From the NCBI RefSeq assembly GCF_029210385.1, contig NZ_JARGDQ010000006.1, forward strand, positions 1-64,000: 64,000 bases of DNA. The letters are read 5' to 3'. Source of the DNA: Desulfurivibrio dismutans. Lineage in GTDB: Bacteria > Desulfobacterota > Desulfobulbia > Desulfobulbales > Desulfurivibrionaceae. Both the position numbers and the translations under genes were made by a program. Under the pieces are notes generated by a model. It saw nothing but the letters and a program-made list of their open reading frames with translations. It was not told the origin of the DNA and ran no database searches. This document shows positions 1 through 9,106 of this stretch, piece after piece (position 1 is the stretch's first letter; every line of letters begins with the position of its first letter).

Positions 1-208
1 GGGGGGGTGCTTGAGGGCAAGCAGCATGGAACCTGGACGGGGGGCGCGAGGCCCGGTAGCGACGGGTTTGCCGGCGGGTCGGGCGCATGGACGCGCATGA
101 GGCCGCCGGCACCTCGGAGGCCGCCCAGGATGCCGACCTCCGATAATTAGTCGCTAGCGGGCTTCGCGGCACCCACCCCGGTGCCAAAACCAATAACCTT
201 GACGATGC
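1..208. other. GC-rich region without a recognisable gene, repeat-like
   Basis: No credible coding frame was found here. The part from about 90 to 165 contains nested GC-rich inverted repeats around the words CCTCGGAGGC and AGGATGCC. The same words in the same order recur inside the long palindrome at 18654-18784, so this is probably one copy of a dispersed palindromic repeat family. The first 60 bases could also be the end of something cut by the window edge. Confidence 0.4.
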
Positions 209-241
209 CAGGCTACCAGGGCAGTAGGTCCTGGTAGCCTG
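209..241 (-). terminator. Hairpin downstream of the efflux operon
   Basis: Perfect 12-bp inverted repeat, CAGGCTACCAGG (209-220) with CCTGGTAGCCTG (230-241), 34 bases past the stop of the outer-membrane factor gene. There is no strong U-tract on the minus strand, so it may act as a weak terminator or an mRNA 3' end stabiliser. Confidence 0.55.
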
Positions 242-274
242 CTGTTGTTGCGGCAGGGTCCGCCATGTCCCGGC

Positions 275-1687
275 TCAGGTTGTGTGGTCCCAGCCGCCGC
301 CCAGGGCTTTGATCAGCGCGATGTTGGCCTGCAGTAACTGATTCCTGGTCTGCAGTACCGCCCGTTCATGCCCCAGGGCGGATCTTTCGCTTTCGATGAC
401 TTCCAGGTAGCTGACCAATCCGGCCCGATAGCGATGATGGGCCAATTCGACGGTCTCCCGGGCGTGTTTCAGGGCTCTTTGCTGGCTATGCTGCTGTTCG
501 GTGAGCAGGGAAAGGGCTACCAGGGCGTCTTCCACTTCCTGCATGGCCTGCAGCAGGCTCTGCTGGTAATTGGCCAGGGCCTCTTCATGGGCTGCTTGGG
601 CCTGGGCCAATTGCGCCCGGTTACGGCCGCCGTCAAAGATGGGCAGATTGATTTGCGGTCCGAAATTCCAGAAACGGTTGCCGCTGGTCAACAGGTTGGA
701 AAGTTCGTTGCTGGCAAAACCCGCCGCCCCGGTCAGGCGAATGGCCGGAAAGAAGGCGGCCTGGGCGGCGCCGATCCGGGCGTTGGCGGCCATCAGTTTG
801 CGTTCCGCCGCCGCTACATCGGGGCGCCGTTGCAGCAGTTCCGCCGGCAGCCCCGGTTTAACCGCCGGGATCTGGATCTCAGTCGGGGCAACCAGTGCTT
901 GTTTGAAGCTGGAAGCCGGCTCACCCAGCAGCAGGGCCAGGGCATTCTCCACTTCGCTGCGCCGGTGCCGCAGCATGATCACTTCGGCCTCGGCGGCGGC
1001 CACTTCCGTTTCCGCCCGGCTTAAGTCTAGTTTGTCGCTTAAACCATGCTGGTAGCGGTTGGCCACCAGGCGCCGGTTTTCTCGCCGCAACTCGGCGGTC
1101 TTTTCCAGCAGGGCCGTTTCTCGGTCCAGGGTCAGCAGAGAAAAGTAGGTTCTGGCCACTTCGCTGTGAAGGGTTAAAAGAAAACTTTCCACTTCCGAGG
1201 CGCTGGCCTCCACCTCGGCCTCGGCGGCTTCGTTGAGCCGGCGCAATCTGCCGCGAATATCCAGTTCGTAACCAAGATCCAGGGGCAGGTTGAAGGTGGT
1301 AGTGGTTTGCCCTTCACCCAAAGGAGAAAGATCATCGGCGGTACGGCCCCGTTGCGCCGCCGGTTGTAAGTCCAGCCTGGGCAGCAGATCGGCCCGGCTG
1401 AGGCCGGCCGCGGCCCGGACTTGGTCCAGCCGTGCCACGGCCCCTTGCAGTTGGCGGTTATTGACCGCCGCTTTATCCTGCAGCTCATTGAGTACCGGGT
1501 CTTGGTAAATTTGCCACCACTGGCCCTTGGGCAGATCATCGGTGGGCATGGCCTGCTGCCAGATTTCTTCGTATCCTTCGGCGTAGCGGTACTCAACGGG
1601 CGGGTTGGTTTCGGGACGTTGATACTCCGGCCCCATGGTACAGCCGCTCAGCAGGACAACAATCAGGATTGGGCAGAACCTGCGCAT
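275..1687 (-). CDS. Outer-membrane efflux channel lipoprotein (NodT/OprM family)
   Basis: This 470-residue protein is the outer-membrane duct of a tripartite RND pump. The N-terminus is a lipoprotein signal with lipobox LLSGC (Cys16). The rest consists of two repeated outer-membrane-factor modules of long Ala/Gln/Leu-rich helices (about residues 60-250 and 270-460), typical of the TolC/OprM fold, and the length matches OprM-like proteins. GGAGAG precedes the ATG at 1687. It is the last gene of the operon tetR - adaptor - RND pump - channel, 27 bases after the pump gene, so it should be the exit duct for that pump. The substrate cannot be read from sequence. Confidence 0.93.
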   Translation of the reverse strand: MRRFCPILIVVLLSGCTMGPEYQRPETNPPVEYRYAEGYEEIWQQAMPTDDLPKGQWWQIYQDPVLNELQDKAAVNNRQLQGAVARLDQVRAAAGLSRADLLPRLDLQPAAQRGRTADDLSPLGEGQTTTTFNLPLDLGYELDIRGRLRRLNEAAEAEVEASASEVESFLLTLHSEVARTYFSLLTLDRETALLEKTAELRRENRRLVANRYQHGLSDKLDLSRAETEVAAAEAEVIMLRHRRSEVENALALLLGEPASSFKQALVAPTEIQIPAVKPGLPAELLQRRPDVAAAERKLMAANARIGAAQAAFFPAIRLTGAAGFASNELSNLLTSGNRFWNFGPQINLPIFDGGRNRAQLAQAQAAHEEALANYQQSLLQAMQEVEDALVALSLLTEQQHSQQRALKHARETVELAHHRYRAGLVSYLEVIESERSALGHERAVLQTRNQLLQANIALIKALGGGWDHTT

Positions 1688-1714
1688 CTATTCTCTCCAT
1701 TTACTGAAAAGTGT

Positions 1715-4700
1715 TTAAGATTCGTGACTGGTCGACCTACCATTTGCCGTAGATCCCAATGTTATCGCTTTGTGTCGCCGGCTGGCCAGATTTTCCAGCA
1801 GGGCGTAGAACATCGGCACGAAAATCAGGGCTAAAGTACTGGCCGCCAGCATCCCGCCCAGCACCACTGTGCCGATTTCCTGGCGGCTGGCAGCACCAGC
1901 GCCGGAGGCGAAGACCAGGGGCAGGGTGCCGATGATAAAGGTCATGGCGGTCATGACGATGGCCCGGAAACGTTGGCGGGCAGCGGCCATGGCCGCTTCC
2001 GCCGGGCTCATCCCCTGGCGACGGTTCTGGGCCGCGAACTCGACAATCAGGATGGCGTTTTTGGCCGCCAGACCAATTAATACCAGCAAACCCACCTGAA
2101 AGTAAATATCATTGGGCAGTCCCCGCAGCAGAGCGGCCCCCGTCGCCCCGAAAACCGCCACCGGCACGGCGGAGGCCACCGCCAGCGGCAGGGTCCAGCG
2201 CTCGTACTGGGCGGCCAGGATCAGGAAGACCATCAGCATCCCCAGGCCGAAGGCCAGGCCGCCGGCCCCGGCGGCCACTTCCAGCTGGTAGGCCTCACCG
2301 ATCCAGCCCAGCAGGGTATCGCTGCCGGATTCGCTTCGCCCCAGTTCGGCCACCACCGCCTCCAGGGCCTCTTTGGCCTGGCCGGAAGTGTAGCCCGGCG
2401 CCGGGTCGGCCATCAGCTTGGCGGCGGGATAAAGGTTGAAGCGGTTGATGATATCCGCCCCGCTGGTCCGCTCAAGTTTCAGCAGAGAACTCAGCGGCAC
2501 CATCTCGCCGCCCTGGGAGCGGACGAAAACATGGCGCAGATCCTCGGGCTGGCTGCGAAATTCACCCTCGGCCTGCAGATTGACCTGCCACAGGCGCCCC
2601 AGGTAGCTGAAGTCGTTGACGTAATAAGAGCCGAAGGTGCTCTGCATGGCCTCGAAGATGGTGTTGACCGCAACCCCCAGCTCGCGGGCCTTTTCCCGAT
2701 CCACCTCGGCCCGGTAGCGGGGGATACCGGCATCCAGGGTGGTGCGTACCTGGCCCAGCTCCGGGCGCTGGGTGGCCTGTTGCACCACTTGCCGGGCCAG
2801 GGCCTCGATCTCGGCCGGTGAGGTTGCCCCTCGCACCTGCAGGTAACCCTCCACCCCGCCGGTGAGCGACATGCCCATGATGGGCGGCGGGATAAAGGCG
2901 AAGATATTGGCCTCTTGGATGCCAAAACCCATGCCCATGGCCCGCTGGGCCACCGCCGCGGCGTGCTGCTCCGGAGCCCGCCGCTGCGACCAGTCGGTGA
3001 GGTTGGCAAAGCCGATCAGGGCGCTGGTGCGCAGGGAAGAGGCCAGCATATCGAAGCCGGCAAAGGCGGTGAACTCGGCGATCTCATCCTGGGCCTCCAG
3101 CATTTGGGAAAGGGTGTCGCGAACCTGGCTGGTGCGGGCCAGGGAGGAGGAAGGCGGCAGGTTGCCCACCACCAGGGCCACCCCCTGGTCTTCCTGGGGA
3201 AGCAGGCCGGTGGGCAGTCGCTCCAGCAGAGCCGCGGTCATTCCCAGCAGCCCGGCAAAAAGCAGCAGCCCCAGCATCCAGCGACGGACCAGGAAACCGG
3301 CACAGGCCACGAAAAAGTCGGTGGCGTACTCAAAAAGCCGGTTGAAGGGCTTGAAGGGGGCCATGACCGTGGTTTTTTGTCGGTCCAGTAGCTTGGCGCA
3401 CATGGCCGGGGTCAGGGTCAGGGCTACTATCCCGGAGACCACCACCGACACCGCGATAGTAACGGCAAACTGGCGGTACAGCTCACCGCTCAAGCCGCCC
3501 AGAAAGGAGACCGGAGCAAACACCGCCACCAGCACCAGGGTGGAGGCCACCACCGCGCCGGCCACCTGGTCCATGGTGGCAAAGGCCGCTTCCTTGGCCT
3601 TCATCCCCTGTTCCTTCATCAGCCGTTCCACGTTTTCCATCACGATGATGGCGTTGTCCACCACAATACCGATGGAAAGCACCAGCCCGAAGAGGGTCAG
3701 CAGGTTGATGGAAAAACCGAAAAGCTGCATGCCGGCAAAGGTGCCGATCAGCGAGACGGGAATGGCCGCCACCGGAATCAGGGTGGCCCGGAAACGCTGC
3801 AAAAAAACAAAGGTGACCAAAATCACCAGCACCGCAGCGACCAAAATGGTCTTGATCACCTCCTGGATGGAAATCTGGACGAATTCGGTGGTGTCATAGG
3901 GCACCCGGTAGGCGATGTCGGCGGGAAAACGCTGTTCAATCTCGGCCAGGGTGTCATGCACCCGCTCGGCGGTGGCCAGGGCGTTGGCCCCGGGTTGCAG
4001 GTAAACCCCGATGGGCACCGTCGGTTGGCCGTTGTAGGTGGCCGAAAAGTCGTAACGCTGGGAGCCCAGTTCCACCCGGGCCACATCCCCCAGGCGCAGA
4101 ATGGCGCCATCATCGCCGCTGCGCAGAATAACCTGTTCAAACTCCGCCGGGGTATTGAGTTGCCCCCGAGTGGTGACGGTATAGGTAAAGGCCTGGTCTT
4201 GGGGGGCCGGTTCGGCACCGATCTGGCCGGCGGCGAACTGGGCGTTCTGTTCCCGCAGGGCGGCGGCGATGTCGCCGGGGGTGAGTTGGTATTGGGCCAG
4301 CCGGTCCGGTTGCAGCCAGATGCGCATGGCGTAATCCTGACTGACAAACAGCGAGGCCGCACCAACCCCCGGCAGCCGGGCCAGTTCATCCACCACGTTG
4401 AGCAGGGCGTAGTTGCTCAAACTTAAAGTGTCGTGGCTGCCGTCCGGGGAAGTCAGCACCGCCACCAGCATCAGGTTGGTGGAACGGGCCTCCACCCGCA
4501 CCCCCAGGTCCCGCACCCTTTGCGGCAGCCGGGGCAGGGCCGCCTGGACCCGGTTATTGACGTTGATCGCCGCCTGGTCCGGGTCGGTGCCCATGGCAAA
4601 GGAGACGGTGATCATCAGGGTGCCGGCGTCGGTGCTGGTGGATTCCTGGTAGAGCATGTTCTCCACCCCGTTGATCTCCTGCTCCAACGGGGCCGCCACG

Positions 4701-4879
4701 GACTCGGCCAGGGCCTCGGCATCGGCGCCGGGGTAGGCGGCCTGGACCACCACCTGGGGCGGTATCACGTCCGGGTACTGCTCCACCGGCAGGGTGTAGA
4801 GGGCCACCGCCCCGGCCAGCATGATGATGATGGAAATGACCGAGGCGAAAATGGGGCGTTCAATGAAAAAACGAAACAT
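1715..4879 (-). CDS. RND multidrug efflux pump inner-membrane subunit (HAE1 family)
   Basis: 1054 residues, close to AcrB/MexB (about 1050). It opens with [12 protein letters not shown], followed by the duplicated RND layout of one TM helix, a large periplasmic loop, six TM helices and a second half. The pump exchanges protons for drugs or other hydrophobic compounds in the inner membrane. TM4 reads GIVVDNAII around residues 404-412: Asp408 matches AcrB Asp407, but the second proton-relay Asp (AcrB 408) is Asn409. The Lys-bearing TM10 motif [14 protein letters not shown] is intact. GGAGGAATAGG precedes the ATG, which lies 2 bases after the adaptor stop. Substrate range is unknown. Confidence 0.95.
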   Translation of the reverse strand: MFRFFIERPIFASVISIIIMLAGAVALYTLPVEQYPDVIPPQVVVQAAYPGADAEALAESVAAPLEQEINGVENMLYQESTSTDAGTLMITVSFAMGTDPDQAAINVNNRVQAALPRLPQRVRDLGVRVEARSTNLMLVAVLTSPDGSHDTLSLSNYALLNVVDELARLPGVGAASLFVSQDYAMRIWLQPDRLAQYQLTPGDIAAALREQNAQFAAGQIGAEPAPQDQAFTYTVTTRGQLNTPAEFEQVILRSGDDGAILRLGDVARVELGSQRYDFSATYNGQPTVPIGVYLQPGANALATAERVHDTLAEIEQRFPADIAYRVPYDTTEFVQISIQEVIKTILVAAVLVILVTFVFLQRFRATLIPVAAIPVSLIGTFAGMQLFGFSINLLTLFGLVLSIGIVVDNAIIVMENVERLMKEQGMKAKEAAFATMDQVAGAVVASTLVLVAVFAPVSFLGGLSGELYRQFAVTIAVSVVVSGIVALTLTPAMCAKLLDRQKTTVMAPFKPFNRLFEYATDFFVACAGFLVRRWMLGLLLFAGLLGMTAALLERLPTGLLPQEDQGVALVVGNLPPSSSLARTSQVRDTLSQMLEAQDEIAEFTAFAGFDMLASSLRTSALIGFANLTDWSQRRAPEQHAAAVAQRAMGMGFGIQEANIFAFIPPPIMGMSLTGGVEGYLQVRGATSPAEIEALARQVVQQATQRPELGQVRTTLDAGIPRYRAEVDREKARELGVAVNTIFEAMQSTFGSYYVNDFSYLGRLWQVNLQAEGEFRSQPEDLRHVFVRSQGGEMVPLSSLLKLERTSGADIINRFNLYPAAKLMADPAPGYTSGQAKEALEAVVAELGRSESGSDTLLGWIGEAYQLEVAAGAGGLAFGLGMLMVFLILAAQYERWTLPLAVASAVPVAVFGATGAALLRGLPNDIYFQVGLLVLIGLAAKNAILIVEFAAQNRRQGMSPAEAAMAAARQRFRAIVMTAMTFIIGTLPLVFASGAGAASRQEIGTVVLGGMLAASTLALIFVPMFYALLENLASRRHKAITLGSTANGRSTSHES

Positions 4880-4881
4880 GC

Positions 4882-6141
4882 CTATTCCTCCGCCGGTGCC
4901 GTCTGCTCCGCCGGCTCGGAGGTTTGCAGCTGCACCGGCATGCCGTCTCGCAGGGCCGCCAGGCCGTTGATCACCAGCCGATCGCCCGCCGCCAGGCCGC
5001 TGATAATCACCTGCCGGTCTTCGATTATCGGCCCCAGTTCCACTTTCCGAGCCCGGGCGATATCGTCGCCATCCACCACAAAAACCTCAGCACCGTTACG
5101 GCTGCCGCCCACTGCCACCGCCGGAATCAGGAAAACCTCGGTGAGTTCGGCCAGGGCCAGCCTGATGCGCACAAACTGGCCGGGCACCAGTTGCTGGTCC
5201 GGGTTGGCGAAGATGGCCCGCCCGGTCACCGTGCCGGTGCGCGGGTCGATGGTGCCGGCGGTGAAATCGATCTTGCCGGCTTCATCATAACGGCGGCCGT
5301 CGGGCAGCAGCAGGGTGGCTTCCGGGTCCGCTGCCGGTTCCTGGTGATTGCCAACCAGTTGGCGGCCCAGTCGCCGGGCGGCGGCATCCTCTTCCGGCAG
5401 GGAAAAACGAACGTGCACCGGATCCAGGCTGGTGATGGTGGTAAGCAGGGTGCCCGGTTCAACCAGGCTGCCTTCGGTAAAGACTTCCAGCTCGGTAATC
5501 CCGGCAATGGGAGCGGTTACTTCGGTGTAGCGGCGGTTGCGGGCGGCATCGGCCAGCATGGCCTCGGCCAGCTCCAGGCGGGCCCGGGTCAGCTCCAGGT
5601 TGGCCAAGGCCTGGTCGCGCTCCCGTGCGCTAATTGCGGTATCCCGGAAAAGGGCCTCGGTGCGGCGCCACTCCCTTTGGGCCTGATTCAGGTTGGCCGT
5701 CGCCGCGGCCTGTTCCGCCTTGGCCTGGCGCCAGGCGATTTCAAAGGGTTCGGGGTCAATGAGAAAAAGCGGCTCATCTTTGGCCACCGTCGCTCCTTCC
5801 CGATAGAGTCGCTCTTCCAGGATGCCGCCCACCCGGGCCCGCACTTCCACCCGGCGGGAGCCGTGCACCCGGGCCGGGTATTCATTTTCGATCAGCACAT
5901 CCTGAGGGCTGACGGTGGTAACGGTGACCGTGGGCGGCGGCATGCCGCCGCCAGCCGGGCCGTTTTGTTCATTTTCGGCGCAGGCGGTCAGAAAGATTAA
6001 CGGCAGGATAAGCAGGCCAAGCAGTAACAGCCCCGGTTGACTTAACCCGGCACAGGTAAGCTTGGCAGAAGGCCAAAAGGGGCGGCGCTGTTGAGAATCC
6101 AACGGTGCTTTGGCCGGGTTGGCGGTGATCTTGGTGCGCAT
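4882..6141 (-). CDS. RND efflux periplasmic adaptor (membrane fusion protein)
   Basis: This 419-residue lipoprotein links the RND pump to the outer-membrane channel. A longer-than-usual hydrophilic N-terminus (about 35 residues) precedes a hydrophobic segment and lipobox LTAC. Then come the biotinyl/lipoyl-like half ([20 protein letters not shown]), the coiled-coil hairpin with [11 protein letters not shown]-type heptads, the second lipoyl half (APIAGI), a beta-barrel and the membrane-proximal domain. AAGGAG sits 6-7 bases before the ATG at 6141. It is in operon with the TetR gene upstream and the pump downstream. Confidence 0.93.
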   Translation of the reverse strand: MRTKITANPAKAPLDSQQRRPFWPSAKLTCAGLSQPGLLLLGLLILPLIFLTACAENEQNGPAGGGMPPPTVTVTTVSPQDVLIENEYPARVHGSRRVEVRARVGGILEERLYREGATVAKDEPLFLIDPEPFEIAWRQAKAEQAAATANLNQAQREWRRTEALFRDTAISARERDQALANLELTRARLELAEAMLADAARNRRYTEVTAPIAGITELEVFTEGSLVEPGTLLTTITSLDPVHVRFSLPEEDAAARRLGRQLVGNHQEPAADPEATLLLPDGRRYDEAGKIDFTAGTIDPRTGTVTGRAIFANPDQQLVPGQFVRIRLALAELTEVFLIPAVAVGGSRNGAEVFVVDGDDIARARKVELGPIIEDRQVIISGLAAGDRLVINGLAALRDGMPVQLQTSEPAEQTAPAEE

Positions 6142-6224
6142 GAAAGTCTCCTTGCCGCAACCTGCGGCACCACGTGAACGCTTACTCTTGGTCGAACACT
6201 GTGATCAGTTACGGTTGGCCCGCT

Positions 6225-6803
6225 TCAAGTTTGCCGCACGGCGTCCCAAGCGGCCCGGGCGGTTTGGTCGATGATTTCCCGGTTGATGTCCAGGCGGCGG
6301 ATGCTGTTTTCCTTGGCCAGGGCCACCAGCGGCCCCCAGGCCAGGGCCTCCAGCACCTTCATCGGCACCGCCTTGCACAGCCCCTGTGCCTGAGCTTCCC
6401 GCAGGACCTGGTAGATGATGCCTTGATCGTCGGGCAGGCGCGAGGAGGCGGCGGTGGCGTAGGGCGAATAGTAATAAAGCTCCATGAAACGAAATTCCGT
6501 CGGGTTACGGATAAACATCCGCAACAGTTCCCCAACCAGTTGCTGAAAACGCCGGGGCAGCGGGGCGGCGGCATCATAGCCGGCCAGCAGTTGTTGGTGG
6601 TAACGCTCTTGCAGGTCGTGGAAAAGCTCGTGGATCAGCGTTTCCTTGTCCTGGAAGTAACGATATATGGTGCCGACCCCGATCCCCGCCTCGCTGGCGA
6701 TGGCGGAGGTGGGGGAACCATGCAGCCCCCGCTCGGCAAAAAGCCCCAGGGCGGCTTGCAGAATCAACTCCCGTTTGCCGGTTTTTGCTACGTCTGGTGT
6801 CAT
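6225..6803 (-). CDS. TetR/AcrR-family repressor of the efflux operon
   Basis: 192 residues. The N-terminal TetR helix-turn-helix is clear: KRELILQAALGLFAERG, then SAIASEAGIGVGTIYRYF. The C-terminal ligand-sensing half is variable, as expected. The ATG at 6803 is preferred over an in-frame ATG at 6881, because the longer version would translate the promoter and the palindromic operator (6825-6852) as protein. As first gene of the operon it probably represses itself and the three pump genes until a substrate binds. The inducing compound is unknown. Confidence 0.9.
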   Translation of the reverse strand: MTPDVAKTGKRELILQAALGLFAERGLHGSPTSAIASEAGIGVGTIYRYFQDKETLIHELFHDLQERYHQQLLAGYDAAAPLPRRFQQLVGELLRMFIRNPTEFRFMELYYYSPYATAASSRLPDDQGIIYQVLREAQAQGLCKAVPMKVLEALAWGPLVALAKENSIRRLDINREIIDQTARAAWDAVRQT

Positions 6804-6824
6804 CGTTGGCTGGTCTCGTAAAAA

Positions 6825-6852
6825 GCGGCGGAGTGAACGTTCACTCCGCCGC
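6825..6852. promoter_or_regulatory. TetR operator, perfect 28-bp palindrome
   Basis: A perfect palindrome centred on GAGTGAACGTTCACTC, with GCGGCG arms outside. It begins right after the -10 box of the minus-strand promoter, so a bound TetR dimer would cover the transcription start. The centre, TGAACGTTCA, is of the kind bound by TetR-family repressors. Confidence 0.75.
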
Positions 6853-6881
6853 AGGATAGGCCAATTGGTAAGCTTTGACAA
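6853..6881 (-). promoter_or_regulatory. Sigma-70-type promoter of the tetR-RND operon
   Basis: Minus strand: -35 TTGTCA (6881-6876), 17-base spacer, -10 TATCCT (6858-6853). The palindromic operator follows immediately. Spacing is ideal and the position fits repression of the operon. Confidence 0.6.
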
Positions 6882-6899
6882 GTCAAATTAACCATCAAA

Positions 6900-7415
6900 T
6901 CAATAGAGTTCGCTAATGGCCTCGGCGGGGGAAACCCGGGGTGGAGCGGTGGGTACTTTGGCGGGATACCCCATCGGGGCCATGGCCACCGGGATCAGGT
7001 TGGGAGGCAGATCCAGCAGGCGGCTGATCTCGTCTTCGTGGAAGGCCCCCACCCAGACGCTGCCCAGCCCCTCGTCATGGGCCAGTAGCATCATCCCCAT
7101 GAGGCTGGCGGCCACGTCCTGGACGGCATAAAGGTTGATCCCGCGGGCACCGTAGCGGGATTCAATGGCCCGGTCGGCGCAGGCCACGATTACCAGCGGG
7201 GCGGCGGCGACAAACCGCTGATTCAGGGCGGCGGCGGCCAACTCATTTTTTAGCTGCTCGTTATAGACAAAAAAGAATTTCCGGGCCTGCAGATTTCCGG
7301 CACTGGGCGCCCAGATCAGCGCTTGCTGCAACCTGTCCACCAGCTCGGCGGGCACCGGCTCGGGGCGGAATTTACGGATGCTGCGGCGATTTTTGATGGT
7401 CTCCAAAATACTCAT
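6900..7415 (-). CDS. Nitroreductase family protein (FMN-dependent)
   Basis: 171 residues beginning MSILETIKNRRSIRKF, the characteristic nitroreductase-fold opening in which the RRSxRKF basic residues bind FMN phosphate. A central PSAGNLQARKFF segment contributes to FMN binding, and GLGSVWVGAF lies near the C-terminus. These small enzymes use NAD(P)H to reduce nitro, quinone or similar groups; the true substrate cannot be told. The ATG at 7415 is chosen because GGAGGT stands just upstream and the motif starts there; upstream in-frame sequence overlaps the preceding gene and is not conserved-looking. It is last in the mscS - small Cys protein - nitroreductase run. Confidence 0.88.
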   Translation of the reverse strand: MSILETIKNRRSIRKFRPEPVPAELVDRLQQALIWAPSAGNLQARKFFFVYNEQLKNELAAAALNQRFVAAAPLVIVACADRAIESRYGARGINLYAVQDVAASLMGMMLLAHDEGLGSVWVGAFHEDEISRLLDLPPNLIPVAMAPMGYPAKVPTAPPRVSPAEAISELY

Positions 7416-7417
7416 GG

Positions 7418-7618
7418 TCACGACCTCCGTAGTTTTTTGCTTTTCCCGGCTCTTTGCCGCTGCTTTTTTTCCTCCAGCGCCGCCAGGCGTTTTTCTAGTT
7501 CCTCGCTGAGCTTGACCTTGCCTTCCAGGGCGCAGCCCCGGCGGCCGGGGATGCAGTCGTCGTGGAGCTTGCGACACTGATCCAGGTTGAGATCGTAGTT
7601 GCGGCAGGAAAAGGTCAT
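7418..7618 (-). CDS. Small Cys-containing conserved hypothetical protein
   Basis: 66 residues beginning MTFSCRNYDLNLDQC, then KLHDDCIPGRRGCALEG, and ending in a basic helical tail (LEKRLAALEEKKQRQR). Four cysteines in the first 32 residues suggest a small metal or Fe-S site. I recall similar small proteins in sulfate reducers but no assigned function. The ATG overlaps the stop of the upstream mechanosensitive channel gene (ATGA at 7615-7618), and the next gene begins 2 bases after its stop, so it is almost certainly translated within this operon. Confidence 0.7.
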   Translation of the reverse strand: MTFSCRNYDLNLDQCRKLHDDCIPGRRGCALEGKVKLSEELEKRLAALEEKKQRQRAGKSKKLRRS

Positions 7619-9048
7619 GCGGCGGTCTCCCCGGTTTTGGAGCGGTTCTGGTGGACGGGGCTGGAACCGTGGTCGGTATCTACACCGGCACCTACACCGG
7701 CACCGGTACCGGCGGTGGCGGTGTATACCGGGTCGGCGGGAACCAAATCCGGCCGCAGGGCGCCGCTGGCGGCAGGCAGGCTTTTCAGATGCAGGTCGCG
7801 CTGCGGGTAGGGGATGGTGATCCCGGCCTCTTTGAAGGCTCGCCAGATGGCGATGTTGATCTCCGAGCGGACGTTGCCGCTGCCGGCCTCCGGGTCACCG
7901 ATCCAGACCCGTAGCTCCAGGGCAATGCCGCTGTCGGCAAAAGCCAGCAGACGCACCGCCGGGACCGGGTCGGCAAGCACCCGCTCCGAGGCCGTCGCCG
8001 CCTGCACCATCAGGGCCATGGCCTCTTCGGGGTCGTCGTCGTAGCTGATCTGCACCGGGATCTTAAGGCGTACGTTGCGATCCCCATAGCTCCAGTTGAT
8101 CACCTGGGTGGTGATCAGGGTCTCGTTGGGAATCAGGGTGTCGACCCCGTCCCGGTTGCGGACCACAATGTAGCGGGCCCGCATCTCCTCCACCCAACCG
8201 TACTTGTCGTCCACGGTGATTACATCGCCGGGCTTGACCGAATTGTCCATGATCAGGATAAAGCCGCTGATGAAGTTGGAGGCAATCCGCTGCAGGCCGA
8301 AGCCCAGGCCCACCCCCAAAGCGCCGCCGAAGACGGCAAAGGCGGTAAGGTCGATCCCCACCAGGTTCAGGGCCACCAGCAGGCCGATGGTAATCAGCAG
8401 GAATTTGGCAAATTTGGCCAGCCCCACCTGCATGGTGACGCTGAAATACTTGAAGGCATGCAACCGGCGTTCGATCAGGGCCGAAAGCCAGATGGCCACC
8501 ACAATGGCCAGGCCTAGGAGCATGGTTATCTCAATGGCTGCCAGCAGGGAAATCCGGGTTTGCCCCACCCGCAGGGCCAAAGTGTCCAACCCGGCCCGCA
8601 CCGCCGGTAGCCAGCCCACCAGGTGCAGCCCCACCACCAGCCAGATACCGGTGGCCAGAATATTTTCTCCGGCTTTCAGGGCCGGACTCGGAGCGAAACT
8701 CTTGCGCAGCATGTAAAGCAGGATGCGGATAATGGCCAAAGACAGCAGCAGGGGCATGGCCAGGTCCAGCAGCCCGTGGGGCAAATCGCGCGCCGCCATG
8801 ACCTCCCGCCCCACCAGGACGAAAAAGAGCAGGCTCAGCGGCCAGACAATCCGCATGGCGCTGCGCAGGGTCAGGTGGCGCCAGCCCGTGCCGTCATCGG
8901 CGGTGTAAAGCTCCAGCCAGCGTTTAAGCCCGTGATGAACCGCCCAGGAGGCCAGCAGGGCCGGAATAATTATCGCCAGTTGCCACCAGTTGTCACTTTG
9001 CCGCCCCCAGGAGGCAATATTTTCGGCCAGAAAGTAAATGGCGTCCAC
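7615..9048 (-). CDS. Mechanosensitive ion channel protein (MscS family)
   Basis: 477 residues. Several N-terminal TM helices (to about residue 200) precede the MscS core: a pore helix rich in Ala/Gly (LTAFAVFGGALGVGLGFGLQ) and the beta domain (SVKPGDVITVDDKYGWVEEMRARYIVVRNRDG). The final 45 residues are a low-complexity Gly/Ala/Thr tail. MscS channels release solutes on hypo-osmotic shock. The start is GTG at 9048, with GGGAGG 10 bases upstream. It overlaps the next small gene by 4 bases. Confidence 0.9.
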   Translation of the reverse strand: MDAIYFLAENIASWGRQSDNWWQLAIIIPALLASWAVHHGLKRWLELYTADDGTGWRHLTLRSAMRIVWPLSLLFFVLVGREVMAARDLPHGLLDLAMPLLLSLAIIRILLYMLRKSFAPSPALKAGENILATGIWLVVGLHLVGWLPAVRAGLDTLALRVGQTRISLLAAIEITMLLGLAIVVAIWLSALIERRLHAFKYFSVTMQVGLAKFAKFLLITIGLLVALNLVGIDLTAFAVFGGALGVGLGFGLQRIASNFISGFILIMDNSVKPGDVITVDDKYGWVEEMRARYIVVRNRDGVDTLIPNETLITTQVINWSYGDRNVRLKIPVQISYDDDPEEAMALMVQAATASERVLADPVPAVRLLAFADSGIALELRVWIGDPEAGSGNVRSEINIAIWRAFKEAGITIPYPQRDLHLKSLPAASGALRPDLVPADPVYTATAGTGAGVGAGVDTDHGSSPVHQNRSKTGETAA

Positions 9049-9074
9049 GCTGATGTTCCTCCCTTGGTGGTCCG

Positions 9075-9106
9075 CTTAACAGCCCGTTTTTCAACGGGCT
9101 GTTAAG
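9075..9106. repeat. 14-bp stem hairpin between antiporter and channel genes
   Basis: CTTAACAGCCCGTT (9075-9088) pairs perfectly with AACGGGCTGTTAAG (9093-9106) around a 4-base loop. The right arm includes the antiporter stop codon. There is no U-tract on either side, so it is more likely an mRNA processing or stability element than a full terminator. Confidence 0.5.

Noticed and set aside
1-274. Structured RNA gene at the window start
   Set aside because: GC-rich pairing is present but no match to RNase P, tmRNA or SRP RNA core motifs could be recognised.
6804-6881. Longer N-terminus of the TetR protein
   Set aside because: These codons cover the promoter and the palindromic operator.
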